DNA from: Selaginella moellendorffii
Lineage: Eukaryota > Streptophyta > Lycopodiopsida > Selaginellales > Selaginellaceae
Reading direction: 5' to 3'
DNA: 64,000 nt
NCBI RefSeq assembly: GCF_000143415.4
Contig: NW_003314286.1
Coordinates: 1,650,886 to 1,714,885 of the forward strand
This document shows, piece by piece, positions 8,833-19,202 of this stretch (positions within the stretch are counted from its first letter, which is position 1; each line of letters opens with the position of its first letter). The notes under the pieces are model-generated. The model was given only the letters and a program-made list of their open reading frames with translations, had not been told where the DNA came from and ran no database searches. The translations under genes were made by a program, and so were the position numbers.

Positions 8833-11800
8833 ATGGAAGTCGAGGCGGATGTTCCGGTCCAGGAATCTAGTGAATCCGAGGCCCCGAAGAAGGCGGAGGT
8901 AATGGAATCGCAGGACGCTGTTTCCAGCTACAGAGTTGTAGATGCGGTTGCAGAGAGCGAAGGGGATTGGCCGGGGCCAAGATGTGGGCACACTCTCACA
9001 GCGCTCGCTCCAATTGGCAAGGAAGGCACTGCCGTCTACATTGCCCATCGCCTTGTGCTGTTTGGAGGTGCCACGGCTCTGGAAGGAGCATCTGGAACTG
9101 GACCGCCCCTCTCGCCGTCTTCTGGAGACCCTGGAATCAGTAAGTGGTGTTCTTCCTTTTGTTTTCTCGGGAATTAACGAGTCCCGTGATCTCCAGGAAT
9201 CGCTGAAGTTACTGCAAACGTCCATTGCTTTGACACTGCTTCGAAAAAATGGCAAAAGTATGTTACTCTCTATTTTTTGCGCCTTTCTTTTTGTTGTTAC
9301 TTCCTTGGACGATTCTCTTATGATCGATGCGAATTTTGCAGGCTCAATCCTTCAGGTATCGCTCCATCACCAAGAGCTGCTCATGCTGCAGCGGCAGTGG
9401 GTCCGATGGTTGTTTTTCAGGTACGTGTTTTACTTTCGGAGAACTTTGCAAATGGTTCTGCATTGTAGGGTGGCATCGGTCCTGCTGGACTCTCATCGGA
9501 TGACTTGCATGTCTTGGATTTGTCTCAGCCCGAGGCAAAATGGCATAGGTAGAAGATTTCATGTAACGGGAATGTTGCTTGACTTTTATTCCGCAGGGTG
9601 GTTGTCAAAGAAGGACCACGGCCAGGCCCACGCTATGGGCATGTTATGGCACTAGTTGCACAATTCTTGATACTGGTTTCTGGGAACGACGGTACAGTTA
9701 TGAGTGCTAAGGCTTTCAAGTTTATAAGCGATGTATACTTGAGCAGGTGTTCGACTTTTCTCGGATGTTTGGGTTCTAGACACGACGAAGAAGCCTTACC
9801 AATGGGAGAAGGTTGAAGCCGGTGGCGATGGACCTCCGCCTTGCATGTAGGTGCATGGGTAAACATCAAACCCCGTCACTTTTTCTTGTTCTAACTGCGC
9901 TGACGCTCATTATCAGGTATGCAGCCGCAAGCACACGAAAGGATGGCGTACTTCTATTTTGCGGTGGGAGGGATTCAAACGGTGTGGTAAGGTTTCCACA
10001 CTTTCCCATTAGAACAAAGTCCCTGATGCCTCGACTTTGTAGCCTGTTCCTGGTATATATCGTCTTGAGAGGAATCAAATTGGGCAGTGGCACTGGGATA
10101 GGTTGCCTGGGACCTCACCTTCTCCTCGGTATCAGCATGCAGCGGTATATTGCTTCCACTTATCTTGAAAATATTAACTCTCCTCTATTTGAAGGCTTTT
10201 GCAGATGCCAGATTTCACATTTCTGGCGGAGCTCAAGGGCGTGGACATATTGTGGATGACGCGTCGTCTTTTGCAGGCAAGTTGTGGAACCCGTTTAATC
10301 AAACAGCTTACTTTTTTTGTTCAATCTAACAGTTTTTGATACGAATTCGGGAGTCTGGTACGAGGCTAAGTCCACTGGTGCCTCCGATGAGTCTCTTGCA
10401 CTCACTAAACGTTGTAGACATGCTGCGGTGGGTCTGGGGAAGACTATGTACATTTATGGCGGCTTGAAATCAGGTGACATTCTGACCTCACATGCCTTGT
10501 CTATGTTCTCATTATGTACTTGTAGTTTAGGTGTGCTGTTTAGTGACCTGCTAGTTGCTGACGACGGGAAGCTGGAGGCTGCTTGCCGTCGGAACGAGAG
10601 CAATGCGACCATACGGTAATTGTATGTTTTCCGAAGTCTTAAATAGCTTCAACTTTAAAATCTTCAGGAGAGATCCGAAAGATCTTCAGCTTTTGGTTGA
10701 AGCATCGACTGCTGAGGCCGAGGCTATGACCGCTATCATGGATAAGGTACAAAGCCAAAATAACGGGGTTGCAGTTGAAAGTGTCTCGCCATCTTCCGAC
10801 TTACCTATGCCCAATGCCATGCCCGGCTCGGACGTTCGACTTCATCACAGAGCGGTAAGTAAAACAGTGAAGAATGGATCTAATGAAGAGCTTGTTGTTC
10901 TCCGATTGCTCTAGATTGTTGCCACAGAGCCGGGAGGTGGAACGTTACGAAGTCTAGTGAGGCAGCTCTCCTTGGACCGTTTTGAAAACGAGGGACGAAG
11001 GGTGACTCGTGAAATTTCGAGGAGAGTCTTAGAAAGACAAATTTCGATGTACGGTGTACATAAGAAGGTGTGTTTCTCTGCTCGTTCGATGAGTTCGTAC
11101 TTACTAGGATACGGTTTTCAGGTTTTGGCTCTCTTGTTAAAGCCCCGAGAATGGAAACCTTCCTTGCGGAGAAATCTATTTCTTGAATTCAACGAGGTTC
11201 TAGAGCTCTGTGACTCGGCAGAAAACATCTTTAGAGCCGAGCCTAATGTTCTAAAATTGAAAGCTCCCGTCAAAATTTTTGGCGACATCCATGGGCAATT
11301 TGGAGATCTGATGCGCTTGTTTAACGAATACGGATCGCCGTCTACAGCTGGAGATATTTCGTAAGACTTTTCTACAAGACTTTTCTTTGGTTTTAACACT
11401 TGTAGTACTGGCTACAGGTACATTGATTATCTTTTCCTTGGTGACTACGTGGATCGTGGACAACATAGCCTGGAAACTATTTTCTTGCTGCTAGCATTGA
11501 AGGTAGCACTTTACATTTATCACGCAGACTGATAAGTTCTCTCACTGGTTTTAGATTGAGCACCCTGAACACGTGCATATGATTCGAGGCAACCACGAAG
11601 CTCAAGACATCAATGCGCTCTTTGGCTTCCGCACCGAGTGTGTAGAACGAATGGTTTGTGTGCGTTTCTACAGTGCACTGTGGCGCCTAACTATTGAGCT
11701 TTTGGACAGGGCGAGTGGGAAGGAGTATGGGCCTGGCACCGCATGAACCAGCTCTTCAACTGGCTGCCCCTTGCCGCAGTGATAGAGGAAAAAATTATCT

Positions 11801-12548
11801 GCATGCACGGTGGGATTGGCAAGTCCATCAACCACATTTCTCAGATCGACAACCTTGTTCGTCCAATCACAATGGATACAGGATCCAATGTCCTGATGGA
11901 TCTTCTTTGGTAAGCTGGGCGGTTCTGTCATCTTCAAGCGCCTGACTTGTGTTTGACAGGTCCGATCCAACTGAGAACGACAGCATCCAAGGCATTCAAC
12001 CAAACGCTCGTGGACCAGGCCTGGTTACGTTTGGCGTAAGTAACTCTCGATTGGAACAAAACTTGCTCATGGAGTCATCGTGGTTTTGCAGCCGGACAGA
12101 GTGATGGACTTCTGCAATAACAACAACCTGGACTTGATCATCAGAGCGCACGAATGCGTGATGGATGGGTTTGAACGATTCGCCCAGGGGCACCTGATAA
12201 CTCTCTTCTCTGCGACAAACTACTGCGGTTAGTCCGTCAATCGTCTCTTTTGCGTGGCCTTTGAGCGTTTCGAGCTCTTGCAGGCACGGCCAACAATGCG
12301 GGAGCGCTCTTGGTCCTCGGGAGAGACCTCGTCGTTGTGCCAAAACTGATCCATCCATTGCCTCCGTTCGACGAGGACGAGATGGACGTGACATGGATGC
12401 AGGTGAGAAGAAACGAGATGAAAAGCTTGGCAATGACGACATGGTTTTGTGTGTATGATCTCAGGAGTTGAATGCCCAGAGGCCGCCGACGCCAACGAGA
12501 GGAAGACCGCCGTCTGTGGCGGATCGAAGCTCTCTGGCTTACATCTAA
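8833..12548 (+). CDS. BSL-type Kelch-repeat Ser/Thr phosphatase
   Basis: A many-exon gene with short introns, for example 8833-9139, 9197-9257, 9342-9420 and so on. The N-terminal part gives a Kelch propeller ([58 protein letters not shown]). A linker leads to a PP1/PP2A-type phosphatase with GDIHGQFGD near 11281, GDYVDRG near 11441 and RGNHEAQD near 11586. It ends [14 protein letters not shown]. This is the plant BSU1/BSL family, which dephosphorylates GSK3-like kinases in brassinosteroid signalling and acts more widely in growth. All metal-binding motifs are present, and the junctions I checked are in phase, so the gene looks intact. I cannot say which BSL member it matches best. Confidence 0.93.
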
Positions 12549-12696
12549 CGTGTAGTTTGTATCGTCGTTTGGTTTCGTCCCTGTACATTCCAGATGGATT
12601 AGTTCTCCAACTGTTTTACAAATTCTTTCAAAGTGCAGTGTTATAGCATAAACGAACAAATAAAAAACTTCAAAACTTCGAAAGATAACGTCTAAG

Positions 12697-12768
12697 ATCA
12701 GAGTGGCGCAACGGAGGCGTGGTGGGCCCATAACCCACAGGTCGGAGGATCGAAACCTCCCTCTGATA
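12697..12768 (+). tRNA. tRNA-iMet (CAT)
   Basis: The sequence folds as initiator methionine tRNA. The acceptor stem pairs ATCAGAG with CTCTGAT, the anticodon loop is CCCATAACC with CAT, and the T arm is GGAGG-ATCGAAA-CCTCC with the initiator-type A at position 54. No intron. Its CCA-tailed 3' end (CTCTGATACCA) is the primer that the LTR remnant near 2327 would use. Confidence 0.95.
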
Positions 12769-12892
12769 ATTTGACAGTTTTAACTTTTCGACCTTTAAAA
12801 ACTATCAAAATACACACTATCCGAAAAAATTCACAAAAAGTATTTCTACCGCTTGGAAATATTCTTATCGTATCCACAGGTTTTAGGGCGGC

Positions 12893-13299
12893 ATGGCGAT
12901 GGCAGTGGGAGTGTTGCGGCTCGCAAGCCCAGTGCTGCCCCAGCAGCAGTCGATAGCCGTGGTGCCCATGGCTCACACTGGCCGGAAAACCAGGAAGGGC
13001 GCCAAGATAATGAAGTCGATCTACTCGCCTGCGGGGTTTAACATCCGGCGCATCCGACTGCGAAAGAAATGGAGCGAAAATCCCCCTCCCACCGACGCCC
13101 CCGCGTCGTCGAAATCGCCCAGGCCTTCGCCCAAGTCCGCCCGAGCCAGCCCAGACAAATGTAAGTGCCAAACCACCACTTCTTTCGTCAAATTCCAACA
13201 AATTCGTGTGTTACAGCAGCAGAGACAGCAGTCGCGACCCCGGAAGCAAGCCCAGAAGCGGCAGAGGCAACGACTGCAACTGCATCGAGCGAGGCTTAG
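12893..13299 (+). CDS. Small basic protein, function unknown, possibly organelle-targeted
   Basis: Two exons (12893-13160 and 13217-13299) join in phase to give 116 residues. The N-terminus (MAMAVGVLRLAS) could be a transit peptide. The centre is strongly basic (GRKTRKGAKIMKSIYS, FNIRRIRLRKKW). The C-terminal third is a low-complexity Pro/Ser then Ala/Thr/Glu tail ending ATASSEA. The size and basic core resemble organellar ribosomal proteins, but I do not recognise the family. The clean intron and the ATG right after a GGGCGGC leader favour a real gene. Confidence 0.6.
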
Positions 13300-15481
13300 C
13301 CATTCCCTTGTTTTTAGGGTTCTTCGCGAGAACCGTCCATCAATTCGTAAAAACAAAAAATCTCTATCCACATGAGAGCAGTAGTTGGGCTCTACTCTGA
13401 GATCGAACGCTCCAGCGGATGATAGGGCCGTGGAATACAAAGTTCCCCTCCACCGACACTGCCAGCCTTGAATTTCAGAGGCTCAATCTCTCTCTTAGTA
13501 GCTTCATCCAGTAAAGGAATTGCCTCTTGAAGCCTCCTATTTTCCATTGAACCACTCCAAAGTTATAAATGTTGTTCTTGTGTAAGTTGGCTCTTAGTCC
13601 CAATAGCCCTGCCTAGATCTGCAAAAAACATCATCAGAGGATAAAAAAAGAAGTTTTTGGTTGGAACTTTTGAAATAAGAGTTTTTTAGATGGGACTTTT
13701 GTGTTTTAAGCTAAAATTTGCATAAAATATAGCTTTACATTGTTGTACTTTATATTATTTATCCATTAAATATAATATTGTAATTGAAAACTTTTGGAGC
13801 ATAAAATAATGTTAAACTTTAAAATTATAGTCATAAAAAATACTATTAACAAATAAATTCTTAAAAAGTTTTTATTAGCCATATTTTATATAATATATTT
13901 TTTAAAAAAAGTTCTTATTAGTAAAAGGAAGCATTTAGTGAAATTTTGGAAATGTTTTAAAAAATAGTTGGAAAGAATATAAACTTTTAAAATATAATTT
14001 TATTTATATATAATTTATTATGAAGTTTTATTTTTAAATGGTAGCTTTATTTCTTTTTTGTTTTGACACATTTTTCAGAAACTTGAAGCTAAAACAAATT
14101 TAATAACAGCTTTTTATATATGTATTTGTATCAAAATGTAAAAATTTCTAATAGTAGTATTAGGTTTCTTACTTTAGATAAAATATATGGGGTTTTTTCA
14201 AAGATTATTGTTGATAAAAAAAATATTTTGATGGAAACTTAAATAACATTATGATATAAGGTAGCATTTTATTGTAACAAATAAAAATAAAAATATTATA
14301 TTATAAATTTACATAATAAATATGAGTAAGTATGATATAGTTTTATTAATATATATATACAATTTGTAATAGAGTACTTCTCATTCAACCCCAAAATGAG
14401 AAGTGCTCTTAAATTAAACTTCATGCTATAATTTACCCCAGAGTTTTAAGTTTTCTCCATTACTCCCAATCAACAATTTACCATTTGCACATCTCTGACA
14501 CTTATAATAAACTTGATGAACCACTTCTCATACCTTACTTGAAGTGGTAGCATTCTTCACCATCAAAACATCCTCAAACCTAACTCACTCAATCAAAATT
14601 GAGGTGATATAAACATCCTTGAAGTCCTCTACATGCATTTGTATCTCAATTGTTATTCTGGGGACAACTTCCCAAATTCTACTTCATTCAACTATGATTG
14701 CAACAACTCCTTTCCAATGACTAACCCAAGAACCTTCTTTATTTCAACTTTGTCTCAACAATTGAGACCCATCTAAAAGCATTCTTATGTGACGAAAGAA
14801 GCTTTGATCCCTTAGATCCACTAGATTTCCTTATCACTTAAAGATCAGTGTCCCTCGTAGTCACACCTTTTAATGGCAACCTCTCAACCCCCTTCCAACC
14901 TCCTCACCAATTAAAGCACCGCCTTAAGAAATACTTAATTCTCTATATTGATCAAAAGGATACAACTTGCCTCCATAAGTCCAACAGAAGACTTAGATTC
15001 CTGTGAGTTGCTTCTGTAGTCGTTTGCAAAGAACTGGATCTAAAAAAGCCTTGATTTCTTTGTGTTTTAACAGATTAAATTCAAACAGATGCATTAAGAA
15101 TTGAATGATCTCTCAGAGAACAATCGCTCTTGAGAACTCCCCTGCTCTTTCCTTGTAAATTAGATCAATTTCTTGTTTTCTTTTTCACAGGTGGTAAGTT
15201 GTAGAAAAGCTTTCTCATAGATTAGTTTTAACTTGTAATATCAAATCTGCCAGAAGAGAGAAATTCTCATGTGAGCATGATCATAACCTACAGGGTTACG
15301 AGATCGCCTATTACGGGCTGTAGTCGTCCCTGCAAATCTCCTGAATCCTGGAAGGAAGAAATGTTTGTAAGAAGTTTATGATCTATAGAGATTATAAATC
15401 ATGAGAACTCACAAGCTTATAAGTATAAATTACATATCGTAAAGCACTGATTCCAAATTACATGCACACCCATCTTCTCAT
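13300..15481. other. AT-rich intergenic region with no clear gene
   Basis: About 13600-14400 is low-complexity A/T sequence. 14400-15100 has a more balanced composition and a weak gag- or LTR-like look on the minus strand, with many stops and no motif I can name. The last 150 bases should hold the promoter and 5' leader of the next PPR gene. I see no RNA gene. Confidence 0.5.
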
Positions 15482-17500
15482 ATGGAGGCACTGGATGGAT
15501 TGAACTCGGTACAACAGCAGGGTCTCTCCCGGGGTCTCGATTCCTCAGAGAAAACCGCAAGTTTTGTGAGGCTTCTCCAGCAGCATGGAGACCAGAAATC
15601 GCTGTCAGCCGGGAGGCATCTTCACTCTCAGGTGGCAAGAGCAGGACTAGACAGAGACACATACCTTGGAAATCTCATTGTGAGAATGTATAGCAAGTGT
15701 GGAAGCCTCGATGACGCTCGCCAAGCATTCGAGAGGATTCATCGCCCGGACTCTGTCTCCTGGAACAGCATCATGGCCGCTTATATAAAGTGCGGGGAGA
15801 TCGAGCAAGCCAGACGGGTGTTTGATTCCATGCCCAGAAAGAGCATCGTCTCGTGGAATGCGATTATTGTTGCATATGCCCAGACTAGTCATATGGAGAT
15901 TGCAAAAGGCTTGTTTGACGCGGCACCTTGTAAAGACGTGGCTACGTGGAACGGTATCTTGACAGGATATGCGGACAATGGTCTTGTGAGCGATGCGAAG
16001 AATATTTTCGACAAGATGCCGGAGAGAAATGTAGTGTCGTGGAATGCTTTGATTGCAGCATTGGCCAAGAACTGGCATTTTGACAAAGCGTTCGCGGCAT
16101 TTGCGAGGATGGACGTCCAGCCCAACGCGGTGACGTTTGTGACGGTGCTGGACGCGTGCGTCGGCGCCGGGGCCACGGGTGGGGGACTGGCTGCCGGCCG
16201 TCACGTCTTCGCTCGCGCCACGGCCATGGGAATGGTGGGCGCCGAGATCAAAGTGGGCAACGCGCTCGTCAACATGTTTGCCAAGTGCGGCAGCCTCGAG
16301 GACGCCAGGGCGACGTTCGATCTCATGCCCCGGAAGAACGCCCGGTCTTCCACGATCATGATCGCCGCGCTGGGTAGCTTTGGGCGATTGGAGGAGGCGC
16401 GATCGCTGCTAGATTCCATGGAGATCAAGACGCTCTTCGCGTGGAATGCGATGATCAGCGCTTATGCCCAGGCCGGCCGCGCGCGCGACGCCCTAGAGAC
16501 GTTCGAGCGCATGGACGTGGAGCCCGACTCCATCACATTCATCGGCGTATTAGAGGCCGCCAGCTGGACGGCTGACCTAAGCACCGGCCTCCACGCACAC
16601 GCCAGCATGGCACGGTGTGGCATCCACGTAGACACCCACGTGGGCAACGCGCTGGTTAACATGTATGGTAAGTGCGGCAGCGTGGCGCACGCCAGGGAGG
16701 CGTTTGAGGCGGTGCGTGACAAGAACGTGGTGACCTGGACGTGCATGATATCGGTGTATGCCCAGAACCGGCATGCCAGCGCGGCATTCCGGACGTTCCA
16801 GCTCATGGACCTCCACGGTGTCGCGTCCAACGAGGTGACGCTCGCTAACGTGGCAGACGCATGCGCCGAGCTGGCTGAGTTCCCTGGCATGGCCAAGGCC
16901 GTACACGAGGTGGCCATGGAGTTGGAGCTAGACCGCGATGTGGTTCTTGGGAGCGCGCTTGTTACCATGCACGGCAAGTGTGGCAATCTCGGCGCCGCGC
17001 GGCGGGCATTCGATCGGATCGAGCGGCGGAATCTCGTCTCCTGGACGGCGATGATCGCGGCGCTGGCCGAGAATGGGGATCGCGAGGGCGCCTGGGATCT
17101 CTTCCGGGCGATGGAGCTGGAAGGGATCGAGCCGGACGAGGTGTGCTTCATGGGAGTCCTGGCGGCGTGCAAGAACGCGGGCGAGATCCAGAGCGGATTC
17201 GAGTATTTCCAGTCCATGACCGAGGATTACAGCATGGATCCATCGCCGGGGCACTATACCTTCTTGATCGATCTGCTAGCGCGATCCGGGAAGCTGGAGC
17301 TCGCCGAGGATCTGATCCGAGGCATGCCATTCGAGCCCCAGGCGTGGACGTGGACGTCCCTGCTGGGGGCTTGCAAGATCCACTGGGACGAGCGGCGTGG
17401 GGCGATGGCGGCGCAGCGCGCGCTGGTGATCGATCCGCGCAGGACGGCGGCGTATGTGATCCTCTCCGATATTTGCGGCAAGAACAGTGTGGGAGTATAA
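15482..17500 (+). CDS. PLS-class pentatricopeptide repeat protein, E-type tail
   Basis: Intronless, 672 residues, first ATG in frame. The repeats start with a typical L/S block (HLHSQVARAGLDRDTYLGNLIVRMY shortened, KCGSLDDARQAFERI). Four S motifs follow, then P-L-S rounds with the usual FVTVLDAC, VGNALVNMFAKCG and VVTWTCMISVYAQN signatures. It ends in an E1/E2-like domain (GHYTFLIDLLARSGKLELAED, GMPFEPQAWTWTSLLGACK, AAYVILSDICG). There is no DYW domain. It should be an organellar RNA-binding factor; which transcript it serves cannot be read from the sequence alone. GC content rises clearly in the middle of the gene. Confidence 0.92.
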   Translation: MEALDGLNSVQQQGLSRGLDSSEKTASFVRLLQQHGDQKSLSAGRHLHSQVARAGLDRDTYLGNLIVRMYSKCGSLDDARQAFERIHRPDSVSWNSIMAAYIKCGEIEQARRVFDSMPRKSIVSWNAIIVAYAQTSHMEIAKGLFDAAPCKDVATWNGILTGYADNGLVSDAKNIFDKMPERNVVSWNALIAALAKNWHFDKAFAAFARMDVQPNAVTFVTVLDACVGAGATGGGLAAGRHVFARATAMGMVGAEIKVGNALVNMFAKCGSLEDARATFDLMPRKNARSSTIMIAALGSFGRLEEARSLLDSMEIKTLFAWNAMISAYAQAGRARDALETFERMDVEPDSITFIGVLEAASWTADLSTGLHAHASMARCGIHVDTHVGNALVNMYGKCGSVAHAREAFEAVRDKNVVTWTCMISVYAQNRHASAAFRTFQLMDLHGVASNEVTLANVADACAELAEFPGMAKAVHEVAMELELDRDVVLGSALVTMHGKCGNLGAARRAFDRIERRNLVSWTAMIAALAENGDREGAWDLFRAMELEGIEPDEVCFMGVLAACKNAGEIQSGFEYFQSMTEDYSMDPSPGHYTFLIDLLARSGKLELAEDLIRGMPFEPQAWTWTSLLGACKIHWDERRGAMAAQRALVIDPRRTAAYVILSDICGKNSVGV

Positions 17501-17583
17501 AGAACAGAAAGGGGGGCCAGGAAATATTTAGGGTTTGTGCCCTTCTTCCTCTTTCTTGTTTTGGCGCTCGATCGATCGCAGCG

Positions 17584-19037
17584 ATGGTGAGCCGCTTTGC
17601 TACTCTCTATGTGTTCTAACCCGTGCTCTTCCATGGCAGAGTGGATCGCCAAGGCGTGGCGGAAGAAGGTACTCCTTTTCTCCTCTTCTTTCTCTCCGCG
17701 CCTAGGTTTTCTTACGCCCGCGCTTCTTTCTCAGGTACTCGTATTCTCCATCGCCTCGGAGAGGGCGCTCCAGGTCGAGGAGCCCGCCACATTGCAGAAG
17801 GTATCACTCGCTCGTTCTTTCTTTCTTGTTTTCTTGCTTTTCTCTTTGTTGTGGCTAAGTAATGCACAGCAGCTATAGGAGCGATGGCCGCGACAAGGAC
17901 GACGAGATCTCGTGCAATCCCGGAAACAATCTCTACGTTACTGGGCTCTCGACTCGAGTGACTGAGAAGGACCTCGAGGACTATTTCTCGAAAGAAGGCA
18001 AGGTAAACGTTATGCTTTTTCGATTTTGGTGGGATGAGTTTTGATTTGTTCTTGGTTTTTGAGTTCCAGGTAGTGGAATGCAGGCTTGTGGTGGATCCTC
18101 GAAGTCATGAATCGAGGGGGTTTGGGTTTGTGGCACTAGAATCTCTGGACGATGCGGAACGCTGCATAAAACGTTTGCACCACTCCAATCTCGAGGGCCG
18201 GATCATCACAGTTGAAAAGGTACTCTACTCCAAGCCGTGATGCTTCTCCAAAAATGGTGGTCACGATTGATCAATCAACCGCTTCTTCCCTGCTCAAAAA
18301 ACAATCACCACTTGCATCAACCAATCAGTTCATCTCAACAGCTGCTCCGAATGATCCTCCCGAGCACTCTAGCACTCTAGCCAAAAACTTCAAGCTTGTT
18401 GGTGGTCTCCTCAGCAAGCTCAGCTCCAGCTCCTTCCATAAACATCTAAACAAAGCCATAGCTGCATCGAGTGGCCTCAACAGCAATAGCTCTTCCCTAT
18501 ATCAAACTCTTCTGCAACTTTCACGTCCCTCCGGTGTTTGAAGGTTGGCTTGATCTGACTAGTTCTCTCGAAAGTTTTAGTTTTTTCTTTTTCCTCTTTA
18601 CAATCTAACAACGCGATTCTCTCTTTGTTCTTCAGGCCAGGAGGAGCCGAGCGAGAACCCCGACGCCCGGCAAGTACCTCGGAAGTAGAAGTGAGTACCA
18701 AAAAAAAGCTTTTCTTTTCATTTTAAGTTCTACTCGAACGTTGGCGGTCTGATTCGAACGAAAACTGTCAGCTGCAGCAGGCGGTGGAGGACGATCTCAC
18801 GGACGCCGACACGACGATCGAGACCACCGCGACGATTACTACCGCGCTGGCAATGGCGGTGGCGGCGGCTACCACCGAAGGTCACCGCGGTACTCACCGT
18901 ACAGGAGGTCGCCGCGGTACTCGCCATACCGCGACTATGATCGCTCGTACTCGCCGCCGCCGTACCGGCACCGCAGGGAGTACGACCGGTCCCCGCCGAG
19001 TTACCGGCGCTCGCCTCCATCGTATTACCATAGGTGA
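17584..19037 (+). CDS. SR45a/Transformer2-like SR splicing factor
   Basis: Seven exons join in phase: 17584-17586, 17640-17668, 17735-17800, 17870-18002, 18070-18219, 18636-18690 and 18772-19037. The protein is RS1-RRM-RS2. A short Arg/Ser head (GSPRRGGRRYSYSPSPRR) precedes one RRM with RNP2 LYVTGL and RNP1 RGFGFVAL. The tail is rich in Arg, Ser, Tyr and Gly (RRSPRYSPYRRSPRYSPYRD, PPSYYHR). This is the plant Tra2/SR45a layout, a nuclear alternative-splicing regulator. The first coding exon is only the ATG. Intron 5 is 416 nt, against about 50-75 for most of the others, and reading into it stops within six codons. Confidence 0.9.
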
Positions 19038-19154
19038 AAAGTTGGAAGTTGTAAGAAAATTACTAGGGTAAACATTAGGGAAATTTCTAGGGTTTATGGA
19101 CTATGCGGGATTTCCGCGGCATTTGTTCGTCGGGATTTCCATAGCGCGAATTGA

Positions 19155-19202
19155 ATGGCGATTTGCGAAGAAGAGCCATCGCCATCGCTCCTCCTGAGAT
19201 GA
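19155..19202 (+). promoter_or_regulatory. Upstream ORF overlapping the PPR start codon
   Basis: An ATG at 19155 opens a 15-codon frame whose stop TGA (19200-19202) overlaps the main ATG (19199-19201) as ATGA. If the transcript begins upstream, translation of the large PPR protein would depend on re-initiation or leaky scanning. This is seen directly; the regulatory role is inferred. Confidence 0.45.

Noticed and set aside
18242-18541. Separate small gene inside the SR45a intron
   Set aside because: The frame is Ser/Thr/Leu-rich without a known motif and lies wholly between good splice sites; an alternative exon is more likely.
19151-19198. Upstream extension of the 1169-residue PPR protein
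   Set aside because: The extra codons begin at TTG; plant nuclear genes start at ATG, so 19199 was used. The same reasoning moved the starts of the J protein, RING-H2, double-RING, kinesin and GDSL genes.
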